From: Nocardioides sp. QY071 | Lineage (GTDB): Bacteria > Actinomycetota > Actinomycetes > Propionibacteriales > Nocardioidaceae | Length of the DNA stretch: 64,000 nt | Reading direction: 5' to 3' | Assembly: GCF_029961765.1 (NCBI RefSeq) | Contig: NZ_CP124681.1 | Coordinates: forward strand, 868,001-932,000 | In this document: positions 28,198-35,608 of the stretch, piece after piece | Numbering within the stretch: the stretch's first letter is position 1 | How the letters are laid out: each line of letters opens with the position of its first letter | The notes under the pieces: generated by a model | What the model was told of the DNA's origin: nothing | Database searches by the model: none | What the model saw: the letters and a program-made list of their open reading frames with translations, nothing else | Translations under genes and position numbers: made by a program

Positions 28198-28479
28198 TCA
28201 CGACGCCGCGCGCACCATCCGCTTGCTCTGCAGCTGCTCGAGGAACGCCACGACGTCGTCGTGGCACAGCTCGGCGGTGACGTCGTACTCCGCGGCGACG
28301 AGCGTGCACAGCTCGGTGAGGTCCCGCGGCCCGGCGAGGTGGCGCCACAGGCTGGCCGCGACGCCCTTGACCGCGTAGTACTCGCCCTGGTCGACACCCA
28401 TCATCACGAACTCCTCGCCCATCTCCACGGCGTGGAGGGCGGGATCACGCACCCATCGTTCGGGTCGGTCTCGTCGCAT
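28198..28479 (-). CDS. PqqD-like RiPP recognition element (lasso B1-type)
   Basis: 93-residue PqqD-fold protein with the typical EFVMMGVDQGEYYAVKGVAASLW strand-helix region and an alpha-helical C-terminus. Such RREs bind the YxxP motif of a RiPP leader and deliver it to the processing enzymes. AGGAG lies 5 nt before the ATG. Its start overlaps the end of the kinase gene by 35 nt, so it is the last gene of the precursor-B2-kinase-RRE operon. The family is clear; its partner is inferred to be the 33-residue precursor at 29849-29950. Confidence 0.85.
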   Translation of the reverse strand: MRRDRPERWVRDPALHAVEMGEEFVMMGVDQGEYYAVKGVAASLWRHLAGPRDLTELCTLVAAEYDVTAELCHDDVVAFLEQLQSKRMVRAAS

Positions 28480-29407
28480 GGTGCTCCTCTCGGATCGCGC
28501 GCCGACCCGAGGGCGCCTGGGGGGTGGTGGAGTGGATGTCGGTGAGGATCGCGTCGGCCGAGGCGACGACGGAGTCGATGCCGCGGGGCCGGTCGACCCG
28601 CGCGAGGCGGGTGGTGCGGACCAGCTCGGCGCTGCGCGCGAGGTGGGTACGACGCAGCTCCCCGACGAGGACCTCGTTGCGGTAGCTGTGCTCGTGCAGT
28701 CCGGCGAAGGCCGCCGCCCCCGTCACGGGTACGACGCGAAGCGGGCCGTCGTGCCGGTCGAGGACGTAGATCCACCGGATGGGCACCGGCGTCAGGGACC
28801 CGGAGCGGTCCAGCGGCACGTGGAACTTCTGGAACCGGTCGTCGACCCGGTCCAGCCCGGTGGCCGGCAGGCCGAGCCGGTCCAGGGCGTCCTGCCAGAG
28901 CTTGATCCGCGGCCAGCCGGGGATCGCGCGGCCCGCGGCGTCGACGGGCACGACGTCGTCGCTGAGGACGAGGTGTCCGCGACGGTGCATCTCGGCGGCG
29001 AGCGTGGACTTGCCGGCACCGGAGTGACCGAGGACGACCGCGCAGCCGCCGTCGACGACGAAGGCGTTGCCGTGCAGGACGAGCAGGCCGCGCTGGGTGA
29101 GCAGGCAGCCGAGGGCCGAGCCGAGCAGGAACAGCCGCAGCGCGTCCTCGGACGCGCCGGGAGCGGCCTCGACGGTGATCAGGACGCCGTCGGAGCAGGC
29201 GTAGCGCCCGACCTCGGGTACGTCGATCCCGATCCGGCCGCCGTCGACCCACAGCCCGCGAGGCAGCAGGACCGCGCCGGCCGAGGGAGGTGCGACCGGC
29301 CCGAGGCGTACGACGACATCGGGCGAGGACGCGGAAGGGGCGGGCTCGCGCGCGAGGTCGGGCAGCGGGAGGTCGCTGTCGATGAGGAGTCCGTAGCCGG
29401 CGTACAT
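28445..29407 (-). CDS. HPr kinase-like RiPP kinase
   Basis: 320-residue protein related to HPr kinase/phosphorylase: Walker A GHSGAGKST (about residue 130) and the acidic LSDDVVPVD. It has a divergent N-terminal domain instead of the HprK one. Homologues in lasso clusters (ThcoK, PadeK) phosphorylate the C-terminal Ser of the precursor; the precursor here ends in Ser. Start ATG 29407 is 10 nt after the B2 stop. HPr regulation is an unlikely role, given no PTS genes nearby. Confidence is high for fold, moderate for function. Confidence 0.82.
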   Translation of the reverse strand: MYAGYGLLIDSDLPLPDLAREPAPSASSPDVVVRLGPVAPPSAGAVLLPRGLWVDGGRIGIDVPEVGRYACSDGVLITVEAAPGASEDALRLFLLGSALGCLLTQRGLLVLHGNAFVVDGGCAVVLGHSGAGKSTLAAEMHRRGHLVLSDDVVPVDAAGRAIPGWPRIKLWQDALDRLGLPATGLDRVDDRFQKFHVPLDRSGSLTPVPIRWIYVLDRHDGPLRVVPVTGAAAFAGLHEHSYRNEVLVGELRRTHLARSAELVRTTRLARVDRPRGIDSVVASADAILTDIHSTTPQAPSGRRAIREEHHATRPTRTMGA

Positions 29408-29417
29408 GGTCGAGGCC

Positions 29418-29852
29418 TCAGGGATGCCAGCCGAAGCTGCCGACCGGGGTCCACTCGCGCACGGAGCCACCGGTGACGGTGACCGTCCCGACAGTGACCC
29501 AGGCGTGTGCGAGGAGCTCACCGGCGTCGCCGCGCAGCAGTCCGAAGACGACGGTGTGCGGCACCCGTGCGCCGCGCAGCAGGATGCGCGCGGTCAGGGC
29601 CTGCGGGTAGCAGTCGGAGGTCCAGGGCGTCCGCGTGGCGGCGTACCGGACCGCCCGCCCGACCGCCCGGGCGCGCGCGAGGTCTCGCGCCGACGCGTCC
29701 GGGGGCGCCGGGGGCCCTGCTGCGCCCGGTGCGGCGGGCTCGCCGAGGAGGCGACGTACCGCACCGAACGGCAGGACGACCGTCAGCAGCCGGGTGGCGC
29801 CGAGCAGGCACCACGCGACCGCCGTGGCAGCAGCGAACTTCGGAGAGGTCAG
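29418..29852 (-). CDS. Lasso-type B2 leader peptidase (transglutaminase-like)
   Basis: About 144 residues matching lasso biosynthesis B2 proteins: a hydrophobic N-terminus (TAVAWCLLGATRLLTVVLPF), then the Cys-protease core TSDCYPQALTARILLRG and AHAWV with the catalytic Cys and His. The third residue, normally Asp about 12 after His, is not evident. No ATG, GTG or TTG fits the expected N-terminus. CTG at 29852 overlaps the precursor stop as CTGA, so a CTG start coupled to the precursor is proposed. The only upstream in-frame ATG (30011) would read across the whole precursor in another frame. Confidence 0.8.
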   Translation of the reverse strand: MTSPKFAAATAVAWCLLGATRLLTVVLPFGAVRRLLGEPAAPGAAGPPAPPDASARDLARARAVGRAVRYAATRTPWTSDCYPQALTARILLRGARVPHTVVFGLLRGDAGELLAHAWVTVGTVTVTGGSVREWTPVGSFGWHP

Positions 29853-29950
29853 CTGCCGAGCCCGAGGGTGATGTCGATGTCGATGTCGATGTCCTGGGTC
29901 GCCGTGACGCTCAGGGTCTCGAGGACGGGTGCAACGTAGGTCAGCTTCAT
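29849..29950 (-). CDS. RiPP precursor peptide (33 residues)
   Basis: ATG 29950, with GAGGAG 6 nt upstream, encodes MKLTYVAPVLETLSVTATQ then DIDIDIDITLGLGS and TGA. The leader has Y5-V-A-P8-V-L10, the YxxPxL motif bound by lasso RREs, and Thr18, which would be Thr(-2) if cleavage follows Gln19. The core would then start with Asp1 and carry Asp7, formally compatible with a seven-residue ring. It ends in Ser, the residue phosphorylated by lasso HprK homologues. No Cys is present, so thioether or disulfide RiPPs are excluded. It is first in the operon, followed by B2, kinase and RRE. No lasso cyclase exists nearby. Confidence 0.75.
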   Translation of the reverse strand: MKLTYVAPVLETLSVTATQDIDIDIDITLGLGS

Positions 29951-30029
29951 GTGAGCTCCTCGGGGGGTGCAGGACGGAGGGAGGGAGTGCTCCGTCAGCG
30001 GTGCAACGCAACTGTGCTCCCGCAGGACA

Positions 30030-30043
30030 CGCCCACGTGGGCG
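30030..30043. promoter_or_regulatory. Palindrome in the divergent RiPP promoter region
   Basis: CGCCCACGTGGGCG is a perfect 14-bp palindrome in the 168-bp gap between the precursor and the nucleotidyltransferase. An A/T run (TTTTTTAA, 30053-30060) lies beside it. It could be a shared operator. The rest of the gap shows no further ORF. Confidence 0.45.
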
Positions 30044-30118
30044 GTTCCTCCGTTTTTTAACCTTCCCGGCCGCACCGTTCCCCCGGCGCCGCCGCGGAGC
30101 GCGTGCCACGCTCACGGC

Positions 30119-31222
30119 GTGAACACCGCTCTCGACCTGCTCTGCCGAATGGTGAGCAGTGCGCTCGATGCGGAGGAAGGCCGCCCGGCGCGGCCGATCC
30201 CGCTCGGCGACGTGCCGCTGCGCGACCTCCTCGAGGCGGTACGACGGCACCGGGTCCCCGAGCTGCTGTCCTCGCGCGCCGGCGAGCTCGGCCTGCCGGC
30301 CGAGGTGCTCCGCGTCCTCGAGGCGATGGTCGCGGGCTCGCGCCAGCGCCACCTGGTGCACACCTTCGAGACCGTCCGCGCCTGGCGGCTCCTCGACGAG
30401 GCCGGCATCGACGCGCTGGTGTTCAAGGGCATCCCGCTGTCCGTGCTGACGACCGGGCGCCCCGACGCCCGGGGTGCGGGCGACGTCGACCTGCTGGTGC
30501 GGCCCGAGGCGGCCGCCGACGCCCACCGGCTGCTGACCGACTCCGGCTGGGCGCTGCACGAGCGGGGCCGGATCGAGCCCGGGATGTGGGCCTGGCGGCA
30601 CGTGCAGCGCTGGGGCCACACGCTGACCTACCTCGGCGCGGGCGCCGACGTCGACCTGCACTGGCGCCTCGACGCCATGCCCGGCGCCCAGCCGGACACC
30701 GACGAACTGCTCGCCCGCCGGACGACGGTCGAGGTCGGCGGGACCGAGGTGCCGACCCTGGCGCCCGCTGACGCGTTCCGGCACCTCGCCGGGCACCGCG
30801 AGGGCTGGATCTGGCTGCGTACCCTGGTCGACCTGCGCCGGCTGGCCCGCGACCCGGCGGTCTTCGCGCAGGACCTGCCCGTTCCGGCGCTCACCTCGCT
30901 GGCCGCGGCCCGCGCGACGGTCGGCCTGCCCGCCACCGTGCCGGCCGGCGTACGGGCTGCTCTGGACCGGATCCCGGACACCGCGCTGGCCCGGGCCCGC
31001 GCCCACCACGAGCAGCCGGTCGCGATCTTCGGCGGGGCCCACGCCGCGCGCGAGGTGCGCAACGGCATGGCCTCGGTACGACGACCGCGCGACGTCCAGC
31101 AGCTCGCGATCACCCTCGTGCTGCCCCCGCACGCAGCCCTGCCCATCCGCTCCACCACCGCGTGGGGCGGGGTGCCGCGCGCGGTGGCGCTGCGCACCCG
31201 GAGGCTGGTCAGTCGCCGCTGA
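30119..31222 (+). CDS. Nucleotidyltransferase family protein (PF14907-like) of the RiPP locus
   Basis: 367-residue protein with a nucleotidyltransferase-like core: VFKGIPLSVL, then GAGDVDLLVRPEAA carrying the DxD pair, and DVDLHWRLD. This matches the uncharacterised nucleotidyltransferase family seen beside HprK-like kinases and B2 proteins in RiPP loci. It is transcribed divergently from the precursor operon and ends overlapping the converging SDR by 14 nt. It may nucleotidylate or otherwise modify the peptide or a partner. GTG 30119 is the start nearest the conserved N-terminus. The role is inferred only. Confidence 0.7.
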   Translation: MNTALDLLCRMVSSALDAEEGRPARPIPLGDVPLRDLLEAVRRHRVPELLSSRAGELGLPAEVLRVLEAMVAGSRQRHLVHTFETVRAWRLLDEAGIDALVFKGIPLSVLTTGRPDARGAGDVDLLVRPEAAADAHRLLTDSGWALHERGRIEPGMWAWRHVQRWGHTLTYLGAGADVDLHWRLDAMPGAQPDTDELLARRTTVEVGGTEVPTLAPADAFRHLAGHREGWIWLRTLVDLRRLARDPAVFAQDLPVPALTSLAAARATVGLPATVPAGVRAALDRIPDTALARARAHHEQPVAIFGGAHAAREVRNGMASVRRPRDVQQLAITLVLPPHAALPIRSTTAWGGVPRAVALRTRRLVSRR

Positions 31223-31958
31223 CCCGGTGCACCTTGTGGGCCGCGGCCTGGGCGCGCGGCTTGATGACCAGCTCGTCGATGTTGACGTGTGCGGGGCGGG
31301 TGGCCACCCAGGTGATCGCGTCCGCCACGTCGTCGGCCACCAGCGGCTCCGCGACACCGGCGTAGACCGCGTCGGCGCGGGCCTGGTCGCCGCCGAACCG
31401 GGTGAGCGCGAACTCGTCCGTGCGGACCATCCCCGGCGCCACCTCGCAGACCCGGACCGGCTGGTCGAACAGCTCGAGGCGCAACGTCTCGGTGACGACC
31501 TTGGTGCCGTGCTTGGCGGCGGTGTAGCCGGCCCCGCCCTCGTAGGCGATCCGGCCCGCGGTCGAGCCCACGTTGACGATCACGCCCGCGCCGCTGGCCA
31601 CCAGCGCCGGCAGCAGGGCCTTGGTCACCTGCATCAGGCCGAGCACGTTGACGTCGTACATCCGGCGCCACTCGTCGGCGTCCGCCTCGGCCACGGGGGC
31701 GAGGCCGAACGCGCCACCGGCGTTGTTGACCAGTACGTCGAGCCGTGGGCCGACCGCCGCGGCCAGCCCGGCCACCGACTCCGGGGAGGTCACGTCGCAG
31801 ACCACGGCCCGGCCGCCGATCTCGGCGGCCAGCGCCTCGATCCGGTCGGCCCGGCGGGCCGCGCAGACGACCTCGAAGCCCTCGCGGGCGAGGTGGCGGG
31901 CGGTCGCGGCGCCGATGCCGCTGGACGCGCCGGTGACGACGGCGAGGCGGGAGGTCAT
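31209..31958 (-). CDS. SDR-family oxidoreductase
   Basis: 249-residue classical SDR: TGASSGIGAATA near residue 10, NNAGG, the Ser of VNVGSTAGR, and the catalytic Y-K pair in YTAAKHG. The C-terminal part (PAHVNIDELVIKPRAQA) matches the NADP-dependent serine/3-hydroxy acid dehydrogenase group (YdfG-like), suggesting small hydroxy acids as substrates. A -10 CAGAAT lies 7 nt before ATG 31958; ATG 31967 is an alternative. Its 3' end overlaps the RiPP nucleotidyltransferase, but it faces the other way and is not obviously part of that locus. Confidence 0.87.
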   Translation of the reverse strand: MTSRLAVVTGASSGIGAATARHLAREGFEVVCAARRADRIEALAAEIGGRAVVCDVTSPESVAGLAAAVGPRLDVLVNNAGGAFGLAPVAEADADEWRRMYDVNVLGLMQVTKALLPALVASGAGVIVNVGSTAGRIAYEGGAGYTAAKHGTKVVTETLRLELFDQPVRVCEVAPGMVRTDEFALTRFGGDQARADAVYAGVAEPLVADDVADAITWVATRPAHVNIDELVIKPRAQAAAHKVHRVSGD

Positions 31959-32061
31959 GGACCCCATTCTGGACGGACGGGAATGCCGGGCACACTGGCA
32001 GGGTTGACCGATTGACCTGGAACAGGTCGACCGAGCAGCGGGACGAGCACGAGGAGGCGCG

Positions 32062-33342
32062 ATGGGGGAGTCGGCGATCGGCCGGGTCGCGATGATCAGC
32101 CTGCACACCTCCCCGCTCGACCAGCCCGGTACGGGCGACGCGGGCGGCATGAACGTCTACGTCGTCGAGCTCGCCCGGCGCCTCGCCGAGCAGGGCACCG
32201 CGGTCGACATCTTCACCCGGGCCACCAGCTCCCGGCTCGACCCCGTCGTCCCCGTCGGCGACGGCGTGACCGTGCACAACGTGCACGCCGGCCCGTTCGA
32301 GGGGCTCACCAAGGACCAGCTGCCCGGCCAGCTGTGCGTGTTCGCCCGCGAGGTGCTGCGTGCCGAGGCCGCCCACCCGGCCGGCCACTTCGACGTCGTC
32401 CACTCCCACTACTGGCTCTCCGGCCAGGTCGGCGCGCTGGCCCGCGACCGGTGGGGCGTCCCGCTGGTCCACTCCATGCACACCATGGCCAAGGTCAAGA
32501 ACGAGGCGCTGGCCGTCGGCGACACCCCCGAGCCGCAGGCCCGCGTGATCGGCGAGGAGCAGGTCGTCGAGGCCGCCGACGTGCTCATCGCCAACACCGA
32601 CCTCGAGGCCAAGCAGCTGATCAACCTGTACGACGCCGACCCGGGCCGGGTCGAGGTCGTCCACCCCGGCGTGGACACCGACGTGTTCCGGGCCCGCACC
32701 CCCGCCGAGCAGGCCCGCGCCCGTCGCGAGCGCCAGCTCGCCGACGACGCGCTGGTCCTGCTCTTCGCCGGCCGGATCCAGCCGCTCAAGGCCCCCGACG
32801 TGCTGCTCCGCGCGGTCGCCGAGCTGCTCGTACGACGCCCCGACCTGCGCCCCCGCCTGGTCGTGCCCGTCGTCGGCGGCCCGTCCGGCAGCGGGCTCGA
32901 ACGCCCGACGGCCCTGGCCAACCTGGCCGCCGAGCTGCGCATCGACGACGTCGTCCGGTTCGTGCCGCCGGTGCCGCAGCACGAGCTCGCCGGTTGGTAC
33001 GCCGCCTCCACGCTCGTCGCCGTCCCGTCCTACAACGAGTCCTTCGGCCTGGTCGCCGCCGAGGCGCAGGCCTGCGGCGCGCCGGTCGTCGCCGCCGCTG
33101 TCGGCGGGCTGACCACCGTCGTACGCGACGGCCGCAGCGGACTGCTCGTCGACACCCACGAGCCCCACGACTGGGCCCTCGCGCTGGAGCGCGTGGTCGC
33201 CGACCCGGCGTACCGCGACCGGTTGGCCGGCGGCGCGCTCGAGCAGGCCCGGCAGTTCTCGTGGGAGGCGACCGCCACCCATACGGTGGAGGTCTACGAG
33301 CGCGCCCACGCGCTCCTGCGGCAGGAGGCCCGCGTCGGATGA
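32062..33342 (+). CDS. mshA: D-inositol-3-phosphate glycosyltransferase (mycothiol step 1)
   Basis: 426-residue GT4 glycosyltransferase with the MshA opening [20 protein letters not shown], the acceptor region HSHYWLSG, and the donor motif [19 protein letters not shown]. MshA joins UDP-GlcNAc and 1L-myo-inositol-1-phosphate in mycothiol synthesis, which marks an actinobacterium. GGAGG sits shortly before ATG 32062. The following YbjN gene overlaps its stop (ATGA) and a PEP-mutase-family gene overlaps that in turn, so three genes are coupled. Confidence 0.96.
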   Translation: MGESAIGRVAMISLHTSPLDQPGTGDAGGMNVYVVELARRLAEQGTAVDIFTRATSSRLDPVVPVGDGVTVHNVHAGPFEGLTKDQLPGQLCVFAREVLRAEAAHPAGHFDVVHSHYWLSGQVGALARDRWGVPLVHSMHTMAKVKNEALAVGDTPEPQARVIGEEQVVEAADVLIANTDLEAKQLINLYDADPGRVEVVHPGVDTDVFRARTPAEQARARRERQLADDALVLLFAGRIQPLKAPDVLLRAVAELLVRRPDLRPRLVVPVVGGPSGSGLERPTALANLAAELRIDDVVRFVPPVPQHELAGWYAASTLVAVPSYNESFGLVAAEAQACGAPVVAAAVGGLTTVVRDGRSGLLVDTHEPHDWALALERVVADPAYRDRLAGGALEQARQFSWEATATHTVEVYERAHALLRQEARVG

Positions 33343-33818
33343 GTCCCGTTGACGTCGTACGCACCTGGCTCGAGGACAACGAGATCGGGTTCGAGGAGAC
33401 CGAGGACGGCACGTTCAGCTTCTCGCTCCCGGGTGAGAGGAAGCTGCAGACACCCGTCCGGCTCGACCTCGGCCCCCACGCGCTCGGCATCCACGCCTTC
33501 GTGTGCCGCCGCCCCGACGAGCAGTTCGAGCGCGTCTACCGCTGGCTGCTCGAGCGCAACATGAAGATGTACGCCGTCGCGTTCGGCATCGACCACCACG
33601 GTGACATCTACCTCGACGCCCGCCTGCCGCTGTCCTCGGTCACGACCGATGACCTCGACCGGCTGCTCGGTTCGGTGCTGACCTACGCCGACGAGGCGTT
33701 CAACACCATCCTCGAGCTCGGCTTCGAGTCGTCCATCCGCAAGGAGTGGGCCTGGCGGATCGAGCGCGGCGAGTCGACCGCCAACCTGGAGGCGTTCCGC
33801 GGGTGGCTCGAGCAGTGA
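33339..33818 (+). CDS. YbjN domain-containing protein
   Basis: 159-residue YbjN-fold protein (SecB/type III chaperone-like fold) with the conserved [21 protein letters not shown] and [13 protein letters not shown] segments. YbjN next to mshA is common in actinobacteria; its role is not established. ATG 33339 overlaps the mshA stop by 4 nt, and the next gene's GTG overlaps its own stop. No signal peptide or membrane segment is seen. Confidence 0.88.
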   Translation: MSPVDVVRTWLEDNEIGFEETEDGTFSFSLPGERKLQTPVRLDLGPHALGIHAFVCRRPDEQFERVYRWLLERNMKMYAVAFGIDHHGDIYLDARLPLSSVTTDDLDRLLGSVLTYADEAFNTILELGFESSIRKEWAWRIERGESTANLEAFRGWLEQ

Positions 33819-34657
33819 CGAGCATCGCGGAGCGCCGGGCTGCCTTCCGGGCGCTCCACGAGACCGGCTGCTTCGTGCTTCCCAACCCGTGGGACCGCGG
33901 CTCGGCCCGCTACCTCGAGCACCTCGGCTTCGCGGCGCTGGCCACGACGAGCTCGGGCGCTGCCTGGAGCCGCGGTCGTCCCGACGGCTCGGCCACCCGC
34001 GACGAGGTGCTCGACCACCTCGCCGACATCGTCTCCGCCACCGGCCTGCCGGTGAACGCCGACTTCGAGGACGGGTACGGCGACAGCGCCGACCGGGTCG
34101 CCGAGAGTGTGGCCCTCGCGGTGGAGACGGGCGTTGCCGGGCTGTCGATCGAGGACGCGAGCGACGGGGTCACCCTCGACCTCGACGTCGCGGTAGAGCG
34201 GCTCAGCGCCGCCCGGGAGGCGATCGACGCCAGCGGCCACGACGTGCTCCTGGTCGGGCGGGCCGACGGCTTCTTCAACGGCAGCCCCGACCTCGCCGAC
34301 ATCCTGACCCGGCTGCGCGCCTTCGCCGCGGCCGGCGCCGACTGTCTCTACGCCCCGGGCATCGGCGACCCGGACGCGATCCGGGCGATCGTCGAGGCGG
34401 TCGCGCCGAAGCCGGTCAACGTCCTCGTCGGCGCCCAGAGCGAGGTGACACTCGCCGGCCTCGCGGCGCTCGGCGTACGCCGGATCAGCGTCGGCGGCGC
34501 GCTCGCCCGGGCCGCCTGGGGCGGCTTCGAGGCCGCGGCGACGCGTCTGGCACAGGGCCGGTTCGACGGCTTCGACCGCGCGGTCCCGGGCGCCGACCTC
34601 AACGCCCTGTTCGCGGACCGGCCCGGCACGGGGCCGGAGGCGGACCAGCCGAGCTGA
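33815..34657 (+). CDS. Isocitrate lyase/PEP mutase family protein
   Basis: 280-residue (beta/alpha)8 enzyme of the PEP mutase/isocitrate lyase superfamily. The conserved LPNPWDRGSARYLEHLGF opening, the Mg-binding NADFEDGYGD and the LSIEDA segment are present. The KKCG-type loop of true isocitrate lyase is absent, so a carboxy-phosphonoenolpyruvate or oxaloacetate hydrolase/2,3-dimethylmalate lyase-like activity is likelier. GTG 33815 overlaps the YbjN stop. A terminator stem at 34634-34668 surrounds its stop codon. Confidence 0.83.
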   Translation: MTSIAERRAAFRALHETGCFVLPNPWDRGSARYLEHLGFAALATTSSGAAWSRGRPDGSATRDEVLDHLADIVSATGLPVNADFEDGYGDSADRVAESVALAVETGVAGLSIEDASDGVTLDLDVAVERLSAAREAIDASGHDVLLVGRADGFFNGSPDLADILTRLRAFAAAGADCLYAPGIGDPDAIRAIVEAVAPKPVNVLVGAQSEVTLAGLAALGVRRISVGGALARAAWGGFEAAATRLAQGRFDGFDRAVPGADLNALFADRPGTGPEADQPS

Positions 34658-34668
34658 TCCGCCTCCGG
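34634..34668 (+). terminator. Terminator hairpin spanning the stop of the PEP-mutase-family gene
   Basis: CCGGAGGCGGA (34634-34644) pairs with TCCGCCTCCGG (34658-34668), an 11-bp perfect stem. The 13-nt loop contains the TGA stop. It ends the mshA operon. Confidence 0.75.
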
Positions 34669-34696
34669 TGTCCCCGGTCTCCCGGTGCGCCGCGGC

Positions 34697-35530
34697 TCAG
34701 CGGCGGACCCGCCACTTCGCCACGGCGGGCGTGGACTCGACCTGACCGTTGTCGCCGACCGAGCGGACCCGGACCTTGTGCTTGCCGGGCTTGAGCCTGT
34801 TCACCGTGAGCGGTGAGGCACACGCCTTCCAGGCCTTCTTGTCCACCTTGCACTCGAAGGTGACGTTCGGCTTGTTCGCCGTGAACCCGATCGTCGCGGA
34901 GCGCTTCTTGGTGACCTTCTTCGGCTTGCTGGTGATGGTCGTCTCGCCGGGCGCGTCGTCGGTGGCGATCGTCAGGCTGAACCCGCCGGTCAGCTGCCCG
35001 GTGTACACGCCCAGGTCGTCGGCGGCGTAGAGGGTCCAGGTGCCGTTCGCGTTGCCGCCGTCGAAGACCGACAGGCGGTCCGCGAACGTCGTCCCCGCCG
35101 GCAGGGTGTCGTTCGCAGGCTCGTACTCGCTCGGCTGGTACGTGCCCGTCGGGCATGCCGCGTTGGTCGGCATCGTGGTGCCCGCGTCGTCGTCGATCGT
35201 GAGGAAGGCGCCGGCGAGGGGAGTGGCGCTGGTGCCGCACGCATCGGACATCAGGCGCACGACTCGGGAGGATCCCGGTGCCTGGAGGTAGATGTCGAGG
35301 TCGCGGGGCCAGGTGTGGACCACGTTGTTGAGCGTGACGTCGACGTCGGTGATGACGCCCGGCAGGTTGGTGACGTCGAGCGTGGCCGTGGTGATGCTGG
35401 CGTCGGGTACGACGACCGGTGCCGGGTGGGTGACGGTGCGGACGGCCGCCTGAGCAGGATGTGCGGTGGCGAGGCCGGCGAGGCCTCCGAGAGAGATGAC
35501 GCCTGCGGTCATCAGCGCGAGTCGGCGCAT
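34697..35530 (-). CDS. Secreted P-domain-like beta-sandwich protein
   Basis: 277-residue exported protein: signal peptide ending about AHPAQAAV (residue 29), then a proprotein-convertase P-domain-like region (DVDVTLNNVVHTWPRDLDIYLQ and NGTWTLYAADDLGVYTG), then an Ig-like C-terminal module (VTFECKVDKKAWKACAS). No protease domain is attached. The protein ends in the basic KWRVRR. GGAAAGG precedes ATG 35530. It is probably cell-surface or secreted and may bind Ca2+ through its acidic loops. Confidence 0.8.
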   Translation of the reverse strand: MRRLALMTAGVISLGGLAGLATAHPAQAAVRTVTHPAPVVVPDASITTATLDVTNLPGVITDVDVTLNNVVHTWPRDLDIYLQAPGSSRVVRLMSDACGTSATPLAGAFLTIDDDAGTTMPTNAACPTGTYQPSEYEPANDTLPAGTTFADRLSVFDGGNANGTWTLYAADDLGVYTGQLTGGFSLTIATDDAPGETTITSKPKKVTKKRSATIGFTANKPNVTFECKVDKKAWKACASPLTVNRLKPGKHKVRVRSVGDNGQVESTPAVAKWRVRR

Positions 35531-35608
35531 GGCTGGAACCTTTCCGAGGGGGTGGTGCTGACCTCCCTCGGACCCGCGGGCCCCCGGTCCTGATACGTCG
35601 AGTTCCGG

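Noticed and set aside
28445..29407. Genuine HPr kinase/phosphorylase regulating PTS
   Set aside because: The N-terminal HprK domain is missing, no ptsH or PTS genes are nearby, and it is embedded in a RiPP operon.
29853..30011. N-terminal extension of the B2 peptidase from ATG 30011
   Set aside because: The extension is the precursor gene read in another frame (HRHRHRHHPR), which is not expected in B2 proteins.
28198..31222. Standard lasso peptide cluster
   Set aside because: RRE and B2 proteins are present, but no asparagine-synthetase-like cyclase is found, the core does not begin with Gly/Ala/Ser/Cys, and a catalytic Asp is not evident in B2. It is reported instead as a lasso-related RiPP.
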